Shown: positions 8,258 through 18,217, counted from the stretch's first letter. The stretch: 64,000 nucleotides of DNA from Micromonospora costi (GCF_003626655.1 NZ_RBAN01000002.1:806001-870000); one strand, 5' to 3'. Program-made: numbers and translations. Notes: generated by a model from the sequence alone, not told the origin.

Positions 8258-9547
8258 ATGCTCATCACCGACGACTTCCTGCCCGTACCGGTCCCGGAGT
8301 CGCTCAGCGCGACCTACCTGGTGCCGGTCACGGGTCTGCCGCGGGTCAGTACGAAGAGCGCGGTGGCGGCGCTCGCCGGCCGGATCGCCGAGCCGGTGCA
8401 CGGCCTGGCCCGGCAGATGCTGGACAGCCCGCTCATGAGCGTGGACACCCGGCCCATCGGCGAGTTCCCGGAGCTGCCGCCGGACCTGCTCACCGCGTTC
8501 GGCGCCAGCGAGGCGCAGCTGGACCGGCTCGCGGCGGCCAGCCACCTGGTGGTCGTGCAGGCCGAGTACCGGCCCGGCTGGCCGCCCGCGCACGAGTGGG
8601 CGGCCCGGGCGGTGGCCGCGGCGGTCGCCGACGCGGTGGGCGGCGACGTGGTGGACGTCTTCGGGCTCCAGTTCCTGGCCCCGGCCGTGGCGCTGCGCTC
8701 GCTCCCCGACGAGCGGGGGCGGATCCGGCTGGTCGACTGGGTGCTCGTGCCCTACTCGTCCGACGCCGACGGGCTCTGGTTCACCACGAAGGGCCTGCGC
8801 CGGTTCGGGCTGCTGGAGTTGCAGACCCAGGGCGTGCCGGACCACCTCACGCGGGCCTGGGGCGCGGTGATGACCGGTGCCGCGCGGCGGCTGCTGCGCG
8901 ACTGGACCGACGGGCTGGCGGGCGAGGAGGTGCCGGCGTTCGTGCAGCTGCCGGTGCTGGCCACGGTGACCGGTCACGACATCGCGGTGGCGTACGGGAA
9001 TCCGGAGCAGCACGGCGCGACCGCCCCGGTGCTGCTCCGCCTGGAGCTGGACCCGGCCACCGACCCGGACGCGGACTCGTTCCTGAGCCTGCGCCCGCCG
9101 GCCGGCCACCCGGGCCCGGACGGGCGGTACTACGCGGCGGCCTGCGCCACCCTGTTCGCCGGCATCCAGCCGGACGTGCGGTACGCCCGGCCCGGGGACG
9201 CGATGAGTCGGGCGATCGCCACCGCCCGGGCGGGGCTCGACGACGCGCGCGCCCGGTTCGTGGCCGGGAAGCTGCCCCGGGAGTCACAGCTCGTGGTCAA
9301 GTACGGCCTGCCCGGCGAGGACGGCCCGGAGTACGTGTGGGCGGGCGTCACGTCGTGGGACGCCCCGGAACGGATCGTCGGGGTGAGCGCCAGCGACGCC
9401 GCCTCGGACCCGACGGTGCGGATCGGCTCGCCGGTCGTCGTGGAAACCTCCGACGTGGTCGACTGGGCGCTGCTCGACGGCACGGGCGTCATCGAGGGCG
9501 GCTGGACCCAGGCCGTCCTGGACGCCGGCGAACGCCCAACCCCGTAA
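8258..9547 (+). CDS. DUF2314 domain protein of unknown function
   Basis: 429 residues, soluble. The last ~85 residues (LVVKYGLPGEDGPEYVWAGV ... DVVDWALLDGTGVIEGGW) match the DUF2314 pattern: an acidic E-x-x-W strand, then an aspartate-tryptophan DW element followed by a glycine turn. The first ~330 residues form a separate alpha/beta region that I do not recognise; it begins with LITDDFLPVPVPESLSATYLVP. The start ATG has a purine-rich GGGGGACGAG site. It is a monocistronic gene converging on gcvT. No function is inferred. Confidence 0.72.
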   Translation: MLITDDFLPVPVPESLSATYLVPVTGLPRVSTKSAVAALAGRIAEPVHGLARQMLDSPLMSVDTRPIGEFPELPPDLLTAFGASEAQLDRLAAASHLVVVQAEYRPGWPPAHEWAARAVAAAVADAVGGDVVDVFGLQFLAPAVALRSLPDERGRIRLVDWVLVPYSSDADGLWFTTKGLRRFGLLELQTQGVPDHLTRAWGAVMTGAARRLLRDWTDGLAGEEVPAFVQLPVLATVTGHDIAVAYGNPEQHGATAPVLLRLELDPATDPDADSFLSLRPPAGHPGPDGRYYAAACATLFAGIQPDVRYARPGDAMSRAIATARAGLDDARARFVAGKLPRESQLVVKYGLPGEDGPEYVWAGVTSWDAPERIVGVSASDAASDPTVRIGSPVVVETSDVVDWALLDGTGVIEGGWTQAVLDAGERPTP

Positions 9548-9583
9548 CCGCCCACCCCTCCCGCCCTCCCCGGCCCCGGTTGA

Positions 9584-9652
9584 CCCCGGTGATCATGAAG
9601 TTATTGCTGCGACACGCCGGCGCCGGAGGCAATAACTTCATGATCACCGGGG
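9584..9652. terminator. GATC-type palindrome A between convergent genes
   Basis: Perfect 24-bp inverted arms at 9584-9607 and 9629-9652 with a 21-nt loop. The arm core TGATCATGAAGTTATTGC is far more AT-rich than its surroundings and is repeated at 25411-25473. It lies between two convergent genes, so a bidirectional terminator role is likely. Confidence 0.75.
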
Positions 9653-9671
9653 CTAGCCCGAGGGGGTGGGG

Positions 9672-10814
9672 TTAGCGCACGCTGGGTTGGACGAACGGGG
9701 GGCGGGTTACGCGCATCTGCGCGCGGCGGCCCCGGACGTCGACCTCGACGAGATCGCCGTCGGCCAGGTCCGCGGCCGTGTCCAGCAGCGCGAGGGCGAT
9801 GCCCTGCTTGAGGGTCGGCGAGAAGGTGCCGCTGGTGATCATGCCCACAGTCGTGTCGCCGACCAGCACGCTCATGCCCGGACGCGGGATCGCCCGGTCG
9901 ACGGCCTCCAGGCCGCGCAGCGTACGACGGGGGCCGGCCGCCTTCTCCGCGCGAAGCGCGTCCCGGCCCCAGAAGGCCGGCTTGTCCCAGCCCACCGCCC
10001 AGCCGGAGCGGGCCTGCACCGGGCTGATCTCCAGCGACAGGTCCTGCCCGTGCAGCGGGTAGCCCATCTCCGTCCGCAGGGTGTCCCGGGCCGCGAGGCC
10101 GCAGGCGCGCAGCTCGTACGACTCGTCGGCGGAGAACAGGGTGTCCCAGACGGCGGTGGCGTGTTCGGCCGGCGCCACCAGCTCGTAGCCCAGCTCGCCG
10201 GTGTACCCCGTCCGGCAGACGGTCAGCTCGACCGGGCCGGTCGCGGTCTGGAGCGTGGCGGCCGAGAAGCTCATGTAGTCGTGGCCGGTGGGCAGGCCGA
10301 GCGAGCCGAGCAGTTCGGCGGAGCGCGGCCCCTGCACGGCGAGCACGGCGTACGCCTCGTGCTCGTCGGTGATGGTGAGCGACGGCGGCGCGGCGGCCCG
10401 CAGCCGCCGGACCACCTCGGCGGTGTTCGCCGCGTTGGGGATGAGGAAGACGTGGTCGTCGGCGTACAGGTAGACGATGATGTCGTCCACCACGCCGCCG
10501 GTGGCGTCGTCGCAGCAGAGGGTGTACTGCGCCCGGCCGGGCCCGATGCGGCCCAGGTCGTTGGTGAGGCAGGCGTTGACGAAGTCCGCCGCCCCGGGGC
10601 CGGTCACCCGCGCCTTGCCCAGGTGGGAGACGTCGAACACGCCCACCGCGGTGCGTACCGCCGTGTGCTCGCGGAGCACGCCGCCGCCGGCGTACTCCAG
10701 CGGCATCTCCCAGCCTCCGAACGGGGCGAACTTGGCGCCGGCGGCGATGTGCCGCTCGTGCAGCGGGGAACGGCGCAGCCGGGTCGCGGCGGCGTCGGTG
10801 GTCACCTCGGTCAT
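9672..10814 (-). CDS. gcvT: glycine cleavage system aminomethyltransferase GcvT
   Basis: 380 residues, full length for the T protein, which transfers the aminomethyl carbon from lipoyl-GcvH to tetrahydrofolate. Hallmarks are [55 protein letters not shown] and the C-terminal [21 protein letters not shown]. The ATG at 10814 lies 7 nt after a TAAGTT -10 box on the minus strand, which supports this start over longer frames. GcvH and GcvP are not in the window; the partner dihydrolipoamide dehydrogenase is 2.3 kb away. I saw no glycine riboswitch in the 163-bp gap to pepA. Confidence 0.95.
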   Translation of the reverse strand: MTEVTTDAAATRLRRSPLHERHIAAGAKFAPFGGWEMPLEYAGGGVLREHTAVRTAVGVFDVSHLGKARVTGPGAADFVNACLTNDLGRIGPGRAQYTLCCDDATGGVVDDIIVYLYADDHVFLIPNAANTAEVVRRLRAAAPPSLTITDEHEAYAVLAVQGPRSAELLGSLGLPTGHDYMSFSAATLQTATGPVELTVCRTGYTGELGYELVAPAEHATAVWDTLFSADESYELRACGLAARDTLRTEMGYPLHGQDLSLEISPVQARSGWAVGWDKPAFWGRDALRAEKAAGPRRTLRGLEAVDRAIPRPGMSVLVGDTTVGMITSGTFSPTLKQGIALALLDTAADLADGDLVEVDVRGRRAQMRVTRPPFVQPSVR

Positions 10815-10821
10815 GGGTGGC

Positions 10822-10827
10822 AACTTA
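10822..10827 (-). promoter_or_regulatory. -10 hexamer TAAGTT of gcvT
   Basis: On the minus strand TAAGTT is followed by GCCACCC and the gcvT ATG, a 7-nt gap that predicts a leaderless transcript. Confidence 0.5.
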
Positions 10828-10977
10828 CCGGGGACACTCCCGCTGGTTAGCATCGGCGGGGACCCGCCGCAGCGGTCGGCGGGACAGCCCTGACGTCCGG
10901 CGGGTAGGTTGCCGCCGGAGACCTTCATCGCCGGTACGCACTGTCGCGGCCGGCCCGGCCCGCCCGGAGTAGCTTCA

Positions 10978-12549
10978 GTGACATCGCCCCGTACCACCCT
11001 CAGCCTGGTCGACACCGACCCCGCCGAGCTCGCCGTCGACGCCATCGTGATCGGCGTGCACAGCCAGACCGGCGAGCAGGCCGCCACGAACGGCCTCGCC
11101 GGCACCCTGCTGCTCGCCAGCGGCGCGGAGAGCATCGCCGCCGCGTTCGACGGCAAGCTCACCGAGACGCTGGCGCTGCTCGGCGCGACCGGCGGGCCGG
11201 GCGAGGTGATCAAGCTGGCCACGCTGGGCACGATCACCGCCCCGGTGGTCGCCGCGGTCGGCCTCGGCCCCGAGCCCTCCGGCGCCGCGCCGGACCCGGA
11301 GGCGCTGCGCCGGGCCGCCGGTGGGGCCGTACGCGCCCTGGCCGGCGCGTCGCGGGTGGCGATGGCCCTGCCGCTGCCGGACGACGCCGACGCCCCGGCC
11401 GCGCTGCGCGCGGTCGCCGAGGGCTCGCTGCTCGGCTCGTACCGCTTCGCCGGCTACAAGACCCGCCCGCAGCCGGCCCGGCGTGAGCCGGTGGCCGAGG
11501 TGCTGGTCGCCGTCCCGGACGCGAACGACAGCACCGCGCAGGCCGAGGTGGCCCGCGCCACGGCGGTTGTCGGCGCGGTCCTCACCAGCCGGGACTGGGT
11601 GAACACCGCCCCCAACGAGCTGCGCCCGCCGGCGTTCGCCGAGGCGGTCGTGGCCGCGGCCCGCGAGGCCGGCCTGGACGTCGAGGTGCTGGACGAGGCG
11701 GCGCTGAAGGCCGGCGGGTACGGCGGCATCATCGCCGTGGGGCAGGGCTCGGAGGCCCCGCCGCGGCTGGTGAAGCTGACCTACACCCCGGAGGGCGGCG
11801 GCACCGGCAAGCGGGTGGCGCTGGTCGGCAAGGGCATCACCTTCGACACCGGCGGCATCTCCATCAAGCCGGCGCAGGGCATGTGGGAGATGAAGTCCGA
11901 CATGGCCGGTGCGGCCGCGGTGGGCGCCGCGATGCTGGCGGTGGCCGCGCTCAAGCCGTCGGTGGCGGTGAGCGGTTACCTGCCGATGGCCGAGAACATG
12001 CCGTCGGGCACCTCGTACCGGCCGGGCGACGTGATCAGCATGTACAGCGGCAAGAAGGTGGAGGTGCTCAACACCGACGCCGAGGGCCGCATGATCCTGG
12101 CGGACGCCATCGCGCGCGCCTGCGAGGACGGCTGCGACTACCTCTTCGAAACCTCGACGCTGACCGGCGGCCAGGTGATCTCGCTGGGTAAGAGGATCGC
12201 CGGCGTGATGGGCACGCCGGAGCTGTGCGAGCGGGTCCGCACGGCCGGTGACGCCGTCGGCGAGCCGACCTGGCCGATGCCGCTGCCGGACGACGTGCGC
12301 AAGGGCATGGACTCCGACGTCGCCGACATCTCTCAGGTCAACGCGGGGATGGACCGGGCCGGGCACATGCTCCAGGGCGGTGTGTTCCTGCGCGAGTTCG
12401 TCACCGAGGACGTGGCCTGGGCGCACATCGACATCGCCGGCCCGGGCTACCACTCGGGCGAGCCGACCGGCTACTGGGCCAAGGGCGGCACGGGCGTGCC
12501 CGTCCGCACCCTGGTCCAGCTCGTCGAGGACGTGGCCGCCAACGGCTGA
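10978..12549 (+). CDS. pepA: leucyl aminopeptidase PepA (M17)
   Basis: 523 residues, cytosolic M17 aminopeptidase with two catalytic metals. The C-terminal domain carries [16 protein letters not shown] (metal-binding Lys/Asp), [11 protein letters not shown], and [14 protein letters not shown], the M17 signature with ligands Asp/Glu and catalytic Arg. The N-terminal ~170 residues form the variable macrodomain-like half. It is divergent from gcvT. The GTG at 10978 gives an N-terminus [22 protein letters not shown] of typical length; the upstream spacing to a TAGCTT hexamer is too short, so the start is less certain than the identity. Confidence 0.93.
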   Translation: MTSPRTTLSLVDTDPAELAVDAIVIGVHSQTGEQAATNGLAGTLLLASGAESIAAAFDGKLTETLALLGATGGPGEVIKLATLGTITAPVVAAVGLGPEPSGAAPDPEALRRAAGGAVRALAGASRVAMALPLPDDADAPAALRAVAEGSLLGSYRFAGYKTRPQPARREPVAEVLVAVPDANDSTAQAEVARATAVVGAVLTSRDWVNTAPNELRPPAFAEAVVAAAREAGLDVEVLDEAALKAGGYGGIIAVGQGSEAPPRLVKLTYTPEGGGTGKRVALVGKGITFDTGGISIKPAQGMWEMKSDMAGAAAVGAAMLAVAALKPSVAVSGYLPMAENMPSGTSYRPGDVISMYSGKKVEVLNTDAEGRMILADAIARACEDGCDYLFETSTLTGGQVISLGKRIAGVMGTPELCERVRTAGDAVGEPTWPMPLPDDVRKGMDSDVADISQVNAGMDRAGHMLQGGVFLREFVTEDVAWAHIDIAGPGYHSGEPTGYWAKGGTGVPVRTLVQLVEDVAANG

Positions 12550-12563
12550 CGCCTCCCACCCAT

Positions 12564-12612
12564 ACGCGAGAGAGTGGCCGTTCCCCCGGAGGGAGCGGCC
12601 ACTCTTTCGCGT
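12564..12612. terminator. hairpin terminator between convergent genes
   Basis: 22-bp stem, 12564-12585 with 12591-12612, two G-U pairs and a 5-nt loop. It fills the gap between pepA and the convergent small gene. The arm ends CTCTTTCGCGT on the plus strand give a modest T-rich tail. Confidence 0.8.
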
Positions 12613-12615
12613 CCG

Positions 12616-12945
12616 TCAGTAGAGGTCGGGGCGGCGCTTGCGGCGCTCGTTGAAGTCCCGCATCCGCTGCGGGTAGCCCATGAGCCGCACGTCGTAGACG
12701 GGGATCGCCATGCGGTACGCGAAGCGCCGCGCCCCGTCCGGGCCGTCGATCCGCCGCCGGGTCCACTCGCCGTCGTCGGCGATGAGCATGACCGTGGTCT
12801 CGGTGACGGTGGTGCGGGGCTCGATGTACGCCTCGACCCCGCGCCGGGTCCGGACGAAGGTCTCAAGATGCTCCAGATCGGCACGGTCGGCGGCACGATC
12901 GTGGCCCACCACGCGCGCCTGCTTGCGACGCCGGAACAACCCCAC
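12616..12945 (-). CDS. conserved actinobacterial hypothetical protein
   Basis: 109 residues, basic at both ends: N-terminal GLFRRRKQARVVGHDRAADRADLEHLETFVRTRRGVEAYIEP and C-terminal MRDFNERRKRRPDLY. The middle (VTETTVMLIADDGEWTRRRI) looks like a beta-hairpin. The start GTG at 12945 is preferred over the GTG five codons upstream because GGAGAGG lies 3-9 nt before it. The gene lies convergent to pepA and divergent from lpdA. I know of no assigned function; similar small proteins neighbour lpdA in other actinobacteria, as far as I recall. Confidence 0.7.
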   Translation of the reverse strand: MGLFRRRKQARVVGHDRAADRADLEHLETFVRTRRGVEAYIEPRTTVTETTVMLIADDGEWTRRRIDGPDGARRFAYRMAIPVYDVRLMGYPQRMRDFNERRKRRPDLY

Positions 12946-13122
12946 GGACCTCTCCCCCACAATCCGTCATCGAAGACGGTGCCAAGCGTACGTGTCGACG
13001 ACGTGTCGTTGGGCACCTCACTACGCGCTCCGTGCGCGGTGGTGACAAGATGACCGAGGTGGGGTGTGCCCCGTGTCCCCCGCCGTGACCCCCGATGCAG
13101 CGACGCGACCTGGGAGTTGGAC

Positions 13123-14514
13123 GTGAGCGAGCCGAACGACGCAACCTTCGACATCGTCATCCTCGGAGGTGGCAGCGGCGGCTACGCGGCGGCGCTGCGG
13201 GCCGCCCAGCTGGACCTCTCCGTCGCGCTGATCGAGAAGGGCAAGCTCGGCGGGACCTGCCTGCACAACGGCTGCATCCCCACCAAGGCGCTGCTGCACG
13301 CCGCCGAGATCGCCGACCAGACCCGCGAGTCGGAGCAGTTCGGGGTCAAGGCCGAGCTGGTCGGCATCGACATGGCGGCGGTGAACTCGTACAAGGACGG
13401 CGTGATCACTCGCCTCTACAAGGGCCTCCAGGGCCTGGTGGGCAGCGCCAAGAAGATCACCTTCGTGGCCGGTTCCGGCCGCCTGGTCGCCCCGAACACC
13501 GTCGAGGTCGACGGCAAGCGCTACACGGGCCGCAACGTGATCCTGGCGTCCGGGTCGTACGCGAAGAGCCTGCCGGGCCTGGAGGTCGACGGCGAGCGGA
13601 TCATCACGAGCGACCACGCGCTGTTCATGGACCGGGTCCCGTCCTCGGCGATCGTGCTGGGCGGCGGCGTGATCGGCGTCGAGTTCGCCAGCGTGTGGAA
13701 GTCCTTCGGCGTGGACGTGACCATCATCGAGGCGCTGCCCCGCCTGGTCGCCGCCGAGGACGAGGAGTCGTCGAAGGCTCTGGAGCGGGCCTTCCGCAAG
13801 CGGAAGATCAACTTCAAGGTCGGCAAGCCGTTCGAGAAGGTCGAGAAGACCGAGAGCGGCGTGAAGGTGACCATCGCCGGCGGCGACACCGTCGAGGCCG
13901 AGGTGCTGCTGGTCGCCGTCGGCCGCGGCCCGAACACCGCGAACCTCGGGTACGAGGAGCAGGGCGTCCGGATGGACCGCGGCTACGTGCTGACCGACGA
14001 GCGGCTGCGCACCAACGTGCCCAACGTGTACGCGGTCGGCGACATCGTGCCGGGTCTCCAGCTCGCGCACCGCGGGTTCCAGCAGGGCATCTTCGTGGCC
14101 GAGGAGATCGCCGGCCAGAACCCGGCCGTGATCGACGAGGCGGGCATCCCCCGGGTCACCTACTGCGAGCCGCAGCTCGCCTCGGTCGGTCTCACCGAGG
14201 CGAAGGCCAAGGAGCAGTACGGCGCCGACAAGGTCAAGACCTACAACTACAACCTGGGCGGCAACGGCAAGAGCCAGATCCTCAAGACCACGGGCTTCGT
14301 GAAGCTGGTCCGGGTCGAGGACGGCCCGGTTGTCGGCGTCCACATGGTCGGCGCCCGGGTCGGTGAGCTGATCGGCGAGGCGCAGCTCATCTACAACTGG
14401 GAGGCCTACCCGGCCGAGGTGGCGCAGCTCGTGCACGCCCACCCGACGCAGAACGAGGCCCTGGGCGAGGCGCACCTGGCCCTCGCCGGCAAGCCGCTGC
14501 ACTCGCACGCCTGA
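13123..14514 (+). CDS. lpdA: dihydrolipoamide dehydrogenase (E3)
   Basis: 463-residue flavoprotein disulfide reductase that reoxidises the lipoyl groups of 2-oxoacid dehydrogenases and of the glycine cleavage system. Visible elements are the FAD dinucleotide motif ILGGGSGGYAAA, the redox disulfide GGTCLHNGCIPTK (C46 and C51), the NAD motif VLGGGVIGVEFAS, AVGDI for the second FAD contact, and the C-terminal VHAHPTQNEAL containing the catalytic His-Glu pair. GTG at 13123 follows a GGGAG site. The gene precedes sucB by 67 bp, so E3 and E2 are probably co-transcribed. Confidence 0.95.
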   Translation: MSEPNDATFDIVILGGGSGGYAAALRAAQLDLSVALIEKGKLGGTCLHNGCIPTKALLHAAEIADQTRESEQFGVKAELVGIDMAAVNSYKDGVITRLYKGLQGLVGSAKKITFVAGSGRLVAPNTVEVDGKRYTGRNVILASGSYAKSLPGLEVDGERIITSDHALFMDRVPSSAIVLGGGVIGVEFASVWKSFGVDVTIIEALPRLVAAEDEESSKALERAFRKRKINFKVGKPFEKVEKTESGVKVTIAGGDTVEAEVLLVAVGRGPNTANLGYEEQGVRMDRGYVLTDERLRTNVPNVYAVGDIVPGLQLAHRGFQQGIFVAEEIAGQNPAVIDEAGIPRVTYCEPQLASVGLTEAKAKEQYGADKVKTYNYNLGGNGKSQILKTTGFVKLVRVEDGPVVGVHMVGARVGELIGEAQLIYNWEAYPAEVAQLVHAHPTQNEALGEAHLALAGKPLHSHA

Positions 14515-14581
14515 CCACGACAACCGCGGCGTCCGGCGACGGGCGATGATCCCACCAGGGGAATGAAGGAGTCTGGAGAAC

Positions 14582-16441
14582 ATGCCGGTATCGGTCACCA
14601 TGCCTCGGCTCGGCGAGAGCGTCACCGAGGGCACCGTCACCCGCTGGCTCAAGCAGGAGGGCGACACCGTCGAGGTCGACGAGCCTCTGCTCGAGGTCTC
14701 CACCGACAAGGTGGACACCGAGATCCCGTCGCCGGCGGCGGGCGTGCTGACCCGGATCGTGGTCGGGGAGGACGAGACCGCCGAGGTCGGTAGCGAGCTG
14801 GCCGTCATCGCCGGTGAGGGCGAGCAGGCCGGCGGCGCCGCGCCGCAGCAGCAGGCGCCGGCCGAGCAGGCCGCGCCGGCCCCGGAGCCGACGGCCGCCG
14901 CCGAGGGCACCGCGCCCGAGCCGGCCCCGCAGGCCGCCCCGGCCCCGCAGGCCGAGCAGGCGGCGCCGGCCCCGTCGGGTGGCGGCACGCCGGTCACCAT
15001 GCCGGCGCTCGGCGAGAGCGTCACCGAGGGTACGGTCACCCGCTGGCTCAAGCAGGTCGGCGACACCGTCGAGGTCGACGAGCCTCTGCTCGAGGTCTCC
15101 ACCGACAAGGTGGACACCGAGATCCCGTCGCCGGTCGCCGGCACCCTCCTGGAGATCAAGGTCGCCGAGGACGAGACCGCCGAGGTCGGCGCCCCGCTGG
15201 CCGTGATCGGCGCCGCGGGTGCCGCCCCGGCCGAGGCGAAGTCGGAGCCGACCCCGCAGCCGGAGGCGAAGCCGGCCCCGCAGCCGGAGGCCAAGCCGGC
15301 GCCGCAGCCGCAGGCCGAGGCGAAGCCGGCGCCCGCCCAGGCCCCGACGCCGGGCGTGTCCTACAACGAGCCGGCGGCGGAGGCGGAGACCGCCGCCCAG
15401 CCGGCGCAGGCCGAGCAGCGCGCCGTTCCCCCGGCGCCGGCCCCGACGCCGCAGCGCCCGTCGGCGCCCGCGCAGGGCGGCGGCGAGGAGGCGGCCGGGT
15501 ACGTGACCCCGCTGGTCCGCAAGCTGGCCAGCGAGCACGGCGTGGACCTGTCCACGGTCAACGGCACGGGCGTCGGCGGCCGCATCCGCAAGCAGGACGT
15601 GCTGGAGGCCGCCGAGCAGGCCAAGGCGGCGAAGGCCGCACCGGCCCCGGCCGCCGCAGCCCAGCCGGCCGCCGCCGCGGCGCCGGCGCAGCCGGCCCCG
15701 AAGCCGCAGCCGAGCGCGAAGCGGGGCACCACCGAGAAGCTGCCCCGGATCCGCGCGGCCATCGCCAAGCGGATGCACGAGTCGCTGCACGAGATGGCGC
15801 AGCTCACCACGGTGATCGAGGTGGACGTCACGCGGGTCGCCAAGCTGCGGGCCCAGGCGAAGTCCTCCTTCCAGCAGCGGCACGGCGTGAAGCTGTCGTT
15901 CCTGCCGTTCTTCGCGCTCGCGGCGATCGAGGCGCTCCAGACGTACCCGATCGTCAACGCGCGGATGGACCTCGCGGGCGGCACGATCACCTACCCGGAC
16001 GCCGAGCACCTGGGCATCGCGGTCGACACCGAGCGGGGCCTCCTGGTGCCGGTCATCCACAACGCCGGTGACCTCAACCTGGGCGGCATCGCGAAGCGGA
16101 TCGCCGACCTGGCGGAGCGTACGCGCACCAACAAGATCAGCCCGGACGAGATCGCCGGCGCGACCTTCACGCTGACCAACACCGGCAGCCGGGGCGCGCT
16201 GTTCGACACCCCGATCGTGCCGTCGCCGCAGTCGGCGATGCTCGGCACGGGTGCCGTGGTCAAGCGTCCGGTCGTGGTCAACGACCCGGAGCTGGGCGAG
16301 GTCGTCGCCATCCGGTCGATGGTCTACCTGGCGCTGTCCTACGACCACCGGCTGATCGACGGCGCCGACGCGGCCCGCTTCCTGGTCGCGGTCAAGGAGC
16401 GGCTGGAGGCCGGCAACTTCGAGGCCGAGCTGGGGCTCTGA
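14582..16441 (+). CDS. sucB: 2-oxoglutarate dehydrogenase E2, two lipoyl domains
   Basis: 619 residues. Two lipoyl domains (about 1-78 and 138-212, lipoylated lysines K43 and K176 in STDKVDTE), each followed by a long Ala/Pro/Glu linker. A peripheral-subunit-binding domain lies near 305-345 ([24 protein letters not shown]), and the acyltransferase domain runs from ~385 with DHRLIDG (H589, D593). In actinobacteria this E2 may serve both 2-oxoglutarate and pyruvate dehydrogenase. The two lipoyl domains are nearly identical at DNA level. The ATG follows GGAG. It forms an E3-E2 pair with lpdA. Confidence 0.94.
   Translation: MPVSVTMPRLGESVTEGTVTRWLKQEGDTVEVDEPLLEVSTDKVDTEIPSPAAGVLTRIVVGEDETAEVGSELAVIAGEGEQAGGAAPQQQAPAEQAAPAPEPTAAAEGTAPEPAPQAAPAPQAEQAAPAPSGGGTPVTMPALGESVTEGTVTRWLKQVGDTVEVDEPLLEVSTDKVDTEIPSPVAGTLLEIKVAEDETAEVGAPLAVIGAAGAAPAEAKSEPTPQPEAKPAPQPEAKPAPQPQAEAKPAPAQAPTPGVSYNEPAAEAETAAQPAQAEQRAVPPAPAPTPQRPSAPAQGGGEEAAGYVTPLVRKLASEHGVDLSTVNGTGVGGRIRKQDVLEAAEQAKAAKAAPAPAAAAQPAAAAAPAQPAPKPQPSAKRGTTEKLPRIRAAIAKRMHESLHEMAQLTTVIEVDVTRVAKLRAQAKSSFQQRHGVKLSFLPFFALAAIEALQTYPIVNARMDLAGGTITYPDAEHLGIAVDTERGLLVPVIHNAGDLNLGGIAKRIADLAERTRTNKISPDEIAGATFTLTNTGSRGALFDTPIVPSPQSAMLGTGAVVKRPVVVNDPELGEVVAIRSMVYLALSYDHRLIDGADAARFLVAVKERLEAGNFEAELGL
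14609..14735 (+). repeat. lipoyl-domain duplication, copy 1
   Basis: 127 bp matching 15008-15134 with only four differences. The last 76 bp (14660-14735) are identical, including third codon positions. Confidence 0.9.
15008..15134 (+). repeat. lipoyl-domain duplication, copy 2
   Basis: Second copy of the near-identical segment. The rest of the two domains has diverged, so the identity is local. Confidence 0.9.
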
Positions 16442-16463
16442 GCCCCGCACCGCACCCACGCGC

Positions 16464-16496
16464 AAGGGCGCCCCGGTCGTCGACCGGGGCGCCCTT
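16464..16496. terminator. hairpin terminator after sucB
   Basis: Perfect 16-bp inverted repeat, 16464-16479 and 16481-16496, between convergent sucB and the SDR gene. It probably stops both transcripts. Confidence 0.8.
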
Positions 16497-16511
16497 CGCC
16501 GTCTCGTGGCC

Positions 16512-17462
16512 TCAGGCCGCGCGCAGCGTCTCCTCGGACACCTGCCAGAGCCGCTCGGCGGCCTCCGGGTCGAGCGCGTACGGCGCGTAGCCGGTGCGGG
16601 TGCCCGGCTGGTTCGGCCCGGCCTCCTGGCAGTCCTCGAAGTAGCGCCCGCCGACGCCGTCGAGCAGCGGCGAGGTGGCGAGCAGGACCGAGGTGGCGGC
16701 GCCCTGCTCGGTGGTCTTCCAGTAGCCGCCGCCCGCGGTGCCGCCCGTCTGCGCCCGCATCCGCTCCAGTTCCTCCTCGCTGATGTAGCGCTGGAGGTTG
16801 GTCCGGATCGCGCCCGGGTGCAGCGAGTTGACGAGGATGCCGTCGTCCGCCCACCGCCGGGTCGCCTCGACGGCGAACAGCACGTTGGCGGTCTTGGACT
16901 GCCCGTACGCCAGCCAGGGGTCGTACTCCCGGTGGGCGAAGTGGATGTCGTCGAAGACGACGGGCGAGCGCAGGTGGGCCGCCGAGCTGACCGCCACGAC
17001 GCGTGCGCCCCCGGCCGCGGCCAGTGCCGGGCGCAGGCCGGTGGCCAGCGCGAAGTGCCCCAGGTGGTTGGTGGCGAACTGCATCTCCCAGCCCTGCGGG
17101 GTCCGCATCTCCGGCGACGCCATCATCCCGGCGTTGTTGACGAGGATGTGCAGCGGGCCGTCCCAGTTCGCCACGAACGTGGCCACCGAGGTCTGGTCGG
17201 CGAGGTCCAGCGGCGCCACGAGGATGTGGTCGTTGCCGGTGGTGGCGGTGATGTCGGCGGCGGCCCGCTGGCCGTCGTCCGGCTTGCGGACCGCGAGGGT
17301 GACGTCGGCGCCGGCCTTCGCGAGCGCCCGCGCGGTCTCGACGCCGATGCCGGACGCGCCGCCGGTGACGACCGCCCGGCGGCCGGCGAGGTCGACGCCG
17401 TGCACCACCTCGAGCGCCGTGGTCTCGCGGGAGAAGGGTGTGCTCACACGTGTGCTGGTCAT
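16512..17462 (-). CDS. short-chain dehydrogenase/reductase, light-dependent-protochlorophyllide-reductase-like group
   Basis: 316-residue classical-type SDR. Cofactor loop VVTGGASGIGVETA (TGxxxGIG), LVNNAGMM (NNAG), catalytic serine in VVAVSSAAHL and YGQSKTAN with the YxxxK pair. Loop ADVTLAVRKPDDGQ suggests NADP preference (arginine/lysine after the second strand). Its C-terminal ~50 residues (YFEDCQEAGPNQPGTRTGYAPYALDPEAAERLWQ) are typical of retinol-dehydrogenase/WWOX-like bacterial SDRs. It is divergent from a TetR regulator, and the shared promoter region holds two matching operators, so TetR probably controls it. The substrate is unknown. Confidence 0.9.
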   Translation of the reverse strand: MTSTRVSTPFSRETTALEVVHGVDLAGRRAVVTGGASGIGVETARALAKAGADVTLAVRKPDDGQRAAADITATTGNDHILVAPLDLADQTSVATFVANWDGPLHILVNNAGMMASPEMRTPQGWEMQFATNHLGHFALATGLRPALAAAGGARVVAVSSAAHLRSPVVFDDIHFAHREYDPWLAYGQSKTANVLFAVEATRRWADDGILVNSLHPGAIRTNLQRYISEEELERMRAQTGGTAGGGYWKTTEQGAATSVLLATSPLLDGVGGRYFEDCQEAGPNQPGTRTGYAPYALDPEAAERLWQVSEETLRAA

Positions 17463-17514
17463 GATCCATCCTTGTCGGCGGCGGACCGGCGTGGCCGGCC
17501 GCTACGATGAGAAG

Positions 17515-17559
17515 CGGAGGACCCTCCGTTACGGTCGACACTAATCGGAGGACCCTCCG
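17515..17559. promoter_or_regulatory. paired TetR operators in the SDR/TetR divergon
   Basis: Two copies of the inverted repeat CGGAGGACCCTCCG (6-bp arms, 2-bp spacer) at 17515-17528 and 17546-17559, 31 bp centre to centre, about three helical turns. They lie between the divergent SDR and TetR genes. Confidence 0.72.
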
Positions 17560-17593
17560 CTTGTCACCCGGTCACGGCCACCCAGGAGGCGAC

Positions 17594-18172
17594 ATGGCTC
17601 ACGCCGCCCCCCGACCGCTGCGGGCGGACGCCCAGCGCAACCGCCAGCGGCTGCTGGACGCCGCGGTACGGGCGTTTTCCCAGAGCGGGCCGGAGGTAAC
17701 GCTCGAGTCCATCGCCCGTGCCGCAGGGGTGGGCATCGGCACCCTCTACCGCCACTTCCCCACCCGGGAGGCGCTGGTCGAGGCCGCCTACCGCAACGAG
17801 CTGGGCAAGCTCTGCGACGCCGCCCCGGACCTGCTCGACCGGCTGCCGCCGGAGCGGGCCGTCCGCGCCTGGATGGACCTCTTCATCGACTACCTCGCCG
17901 CCAAGCGGGGCATGGCCGACGCGCTGCGACTCGTCATCGCGACCGGGGCCAACCCGTACGCCGAGAGCCGCGACCGGCTGTACGGCGCGCTCGACCTGCT
18001 GCTCAGGGCGGGCGCCGAGGCCGGGACCGTCCGGGCCGACGTCGCGGTGGCCGACGTGCTCGCGAGCCTGAGCGGGGTCTCCCTCGCGGCCGGCGAGCCG
18101 GACCGGCGTGACCAGGCCCGCCGCCTGCTCGACCTGCTCATGGACGGTCTGCGCTACCGCGCCGGCAGTTGA
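17594..18172 (+). CDS. TetR-family transcriptional regulator
   Basis: 192 residues. The N-terminal helix-turn-helix runs [45 protein letters not shown], a textbook TetR DNA-binding domain; the rest is the helical ligand-binding and dimerisation half ([32 protein letters not shown]). Start ATG at 17594 follows AGGAGG. It is divergent from the SDR gene with twin palindromes in between and 45 bp upstream of an LtrA gene in the same direction, so it may repress both. The ligand is unknown. Confidence 0.92.
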   Translation: MAHAAPRPLRADAQRNRQRLLDAAVRAFSQSGPEVTLESIARAAGVGIGTLYRHFPTREALVEAAYRNELGKLCDAAPDLLDRLPPERAVRAWMDLFIDYLAAKRGMADALRLVIATGANPYAESRDRLYGALDLLLRAGAEAGTVRADVAVADVLASLSGVSLAAGEPDRRDQARRLLDLLMDGLRYRAGS

Positions 18173-18217
18173 TCGGTTCGGGCGCCCGGGCGCCCGGGCC
18201 GCTGACAGACTCGACCG

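Noticed and set aside
10815..10977. Glycine riboswitch before gcvT
   Set aside because: No tandem aptamer motifs, and the TAAGTT box 7 nt from the gcvT start implies a leaderless transcript.
13021..16465. Long minus-strand frames opposite lpdA and sucB
   Set aside because: Composition typical of antisense shadows; the plus strand encodes complete, recognisable enzymes.
17445..17460. CACACGTGTG palindrome near the SDR start as an extra operator
   Set aside because: It lies inside the first codons of the SDR gene (STRVST) and differs from the twin operators; codon choice explains it adequately.
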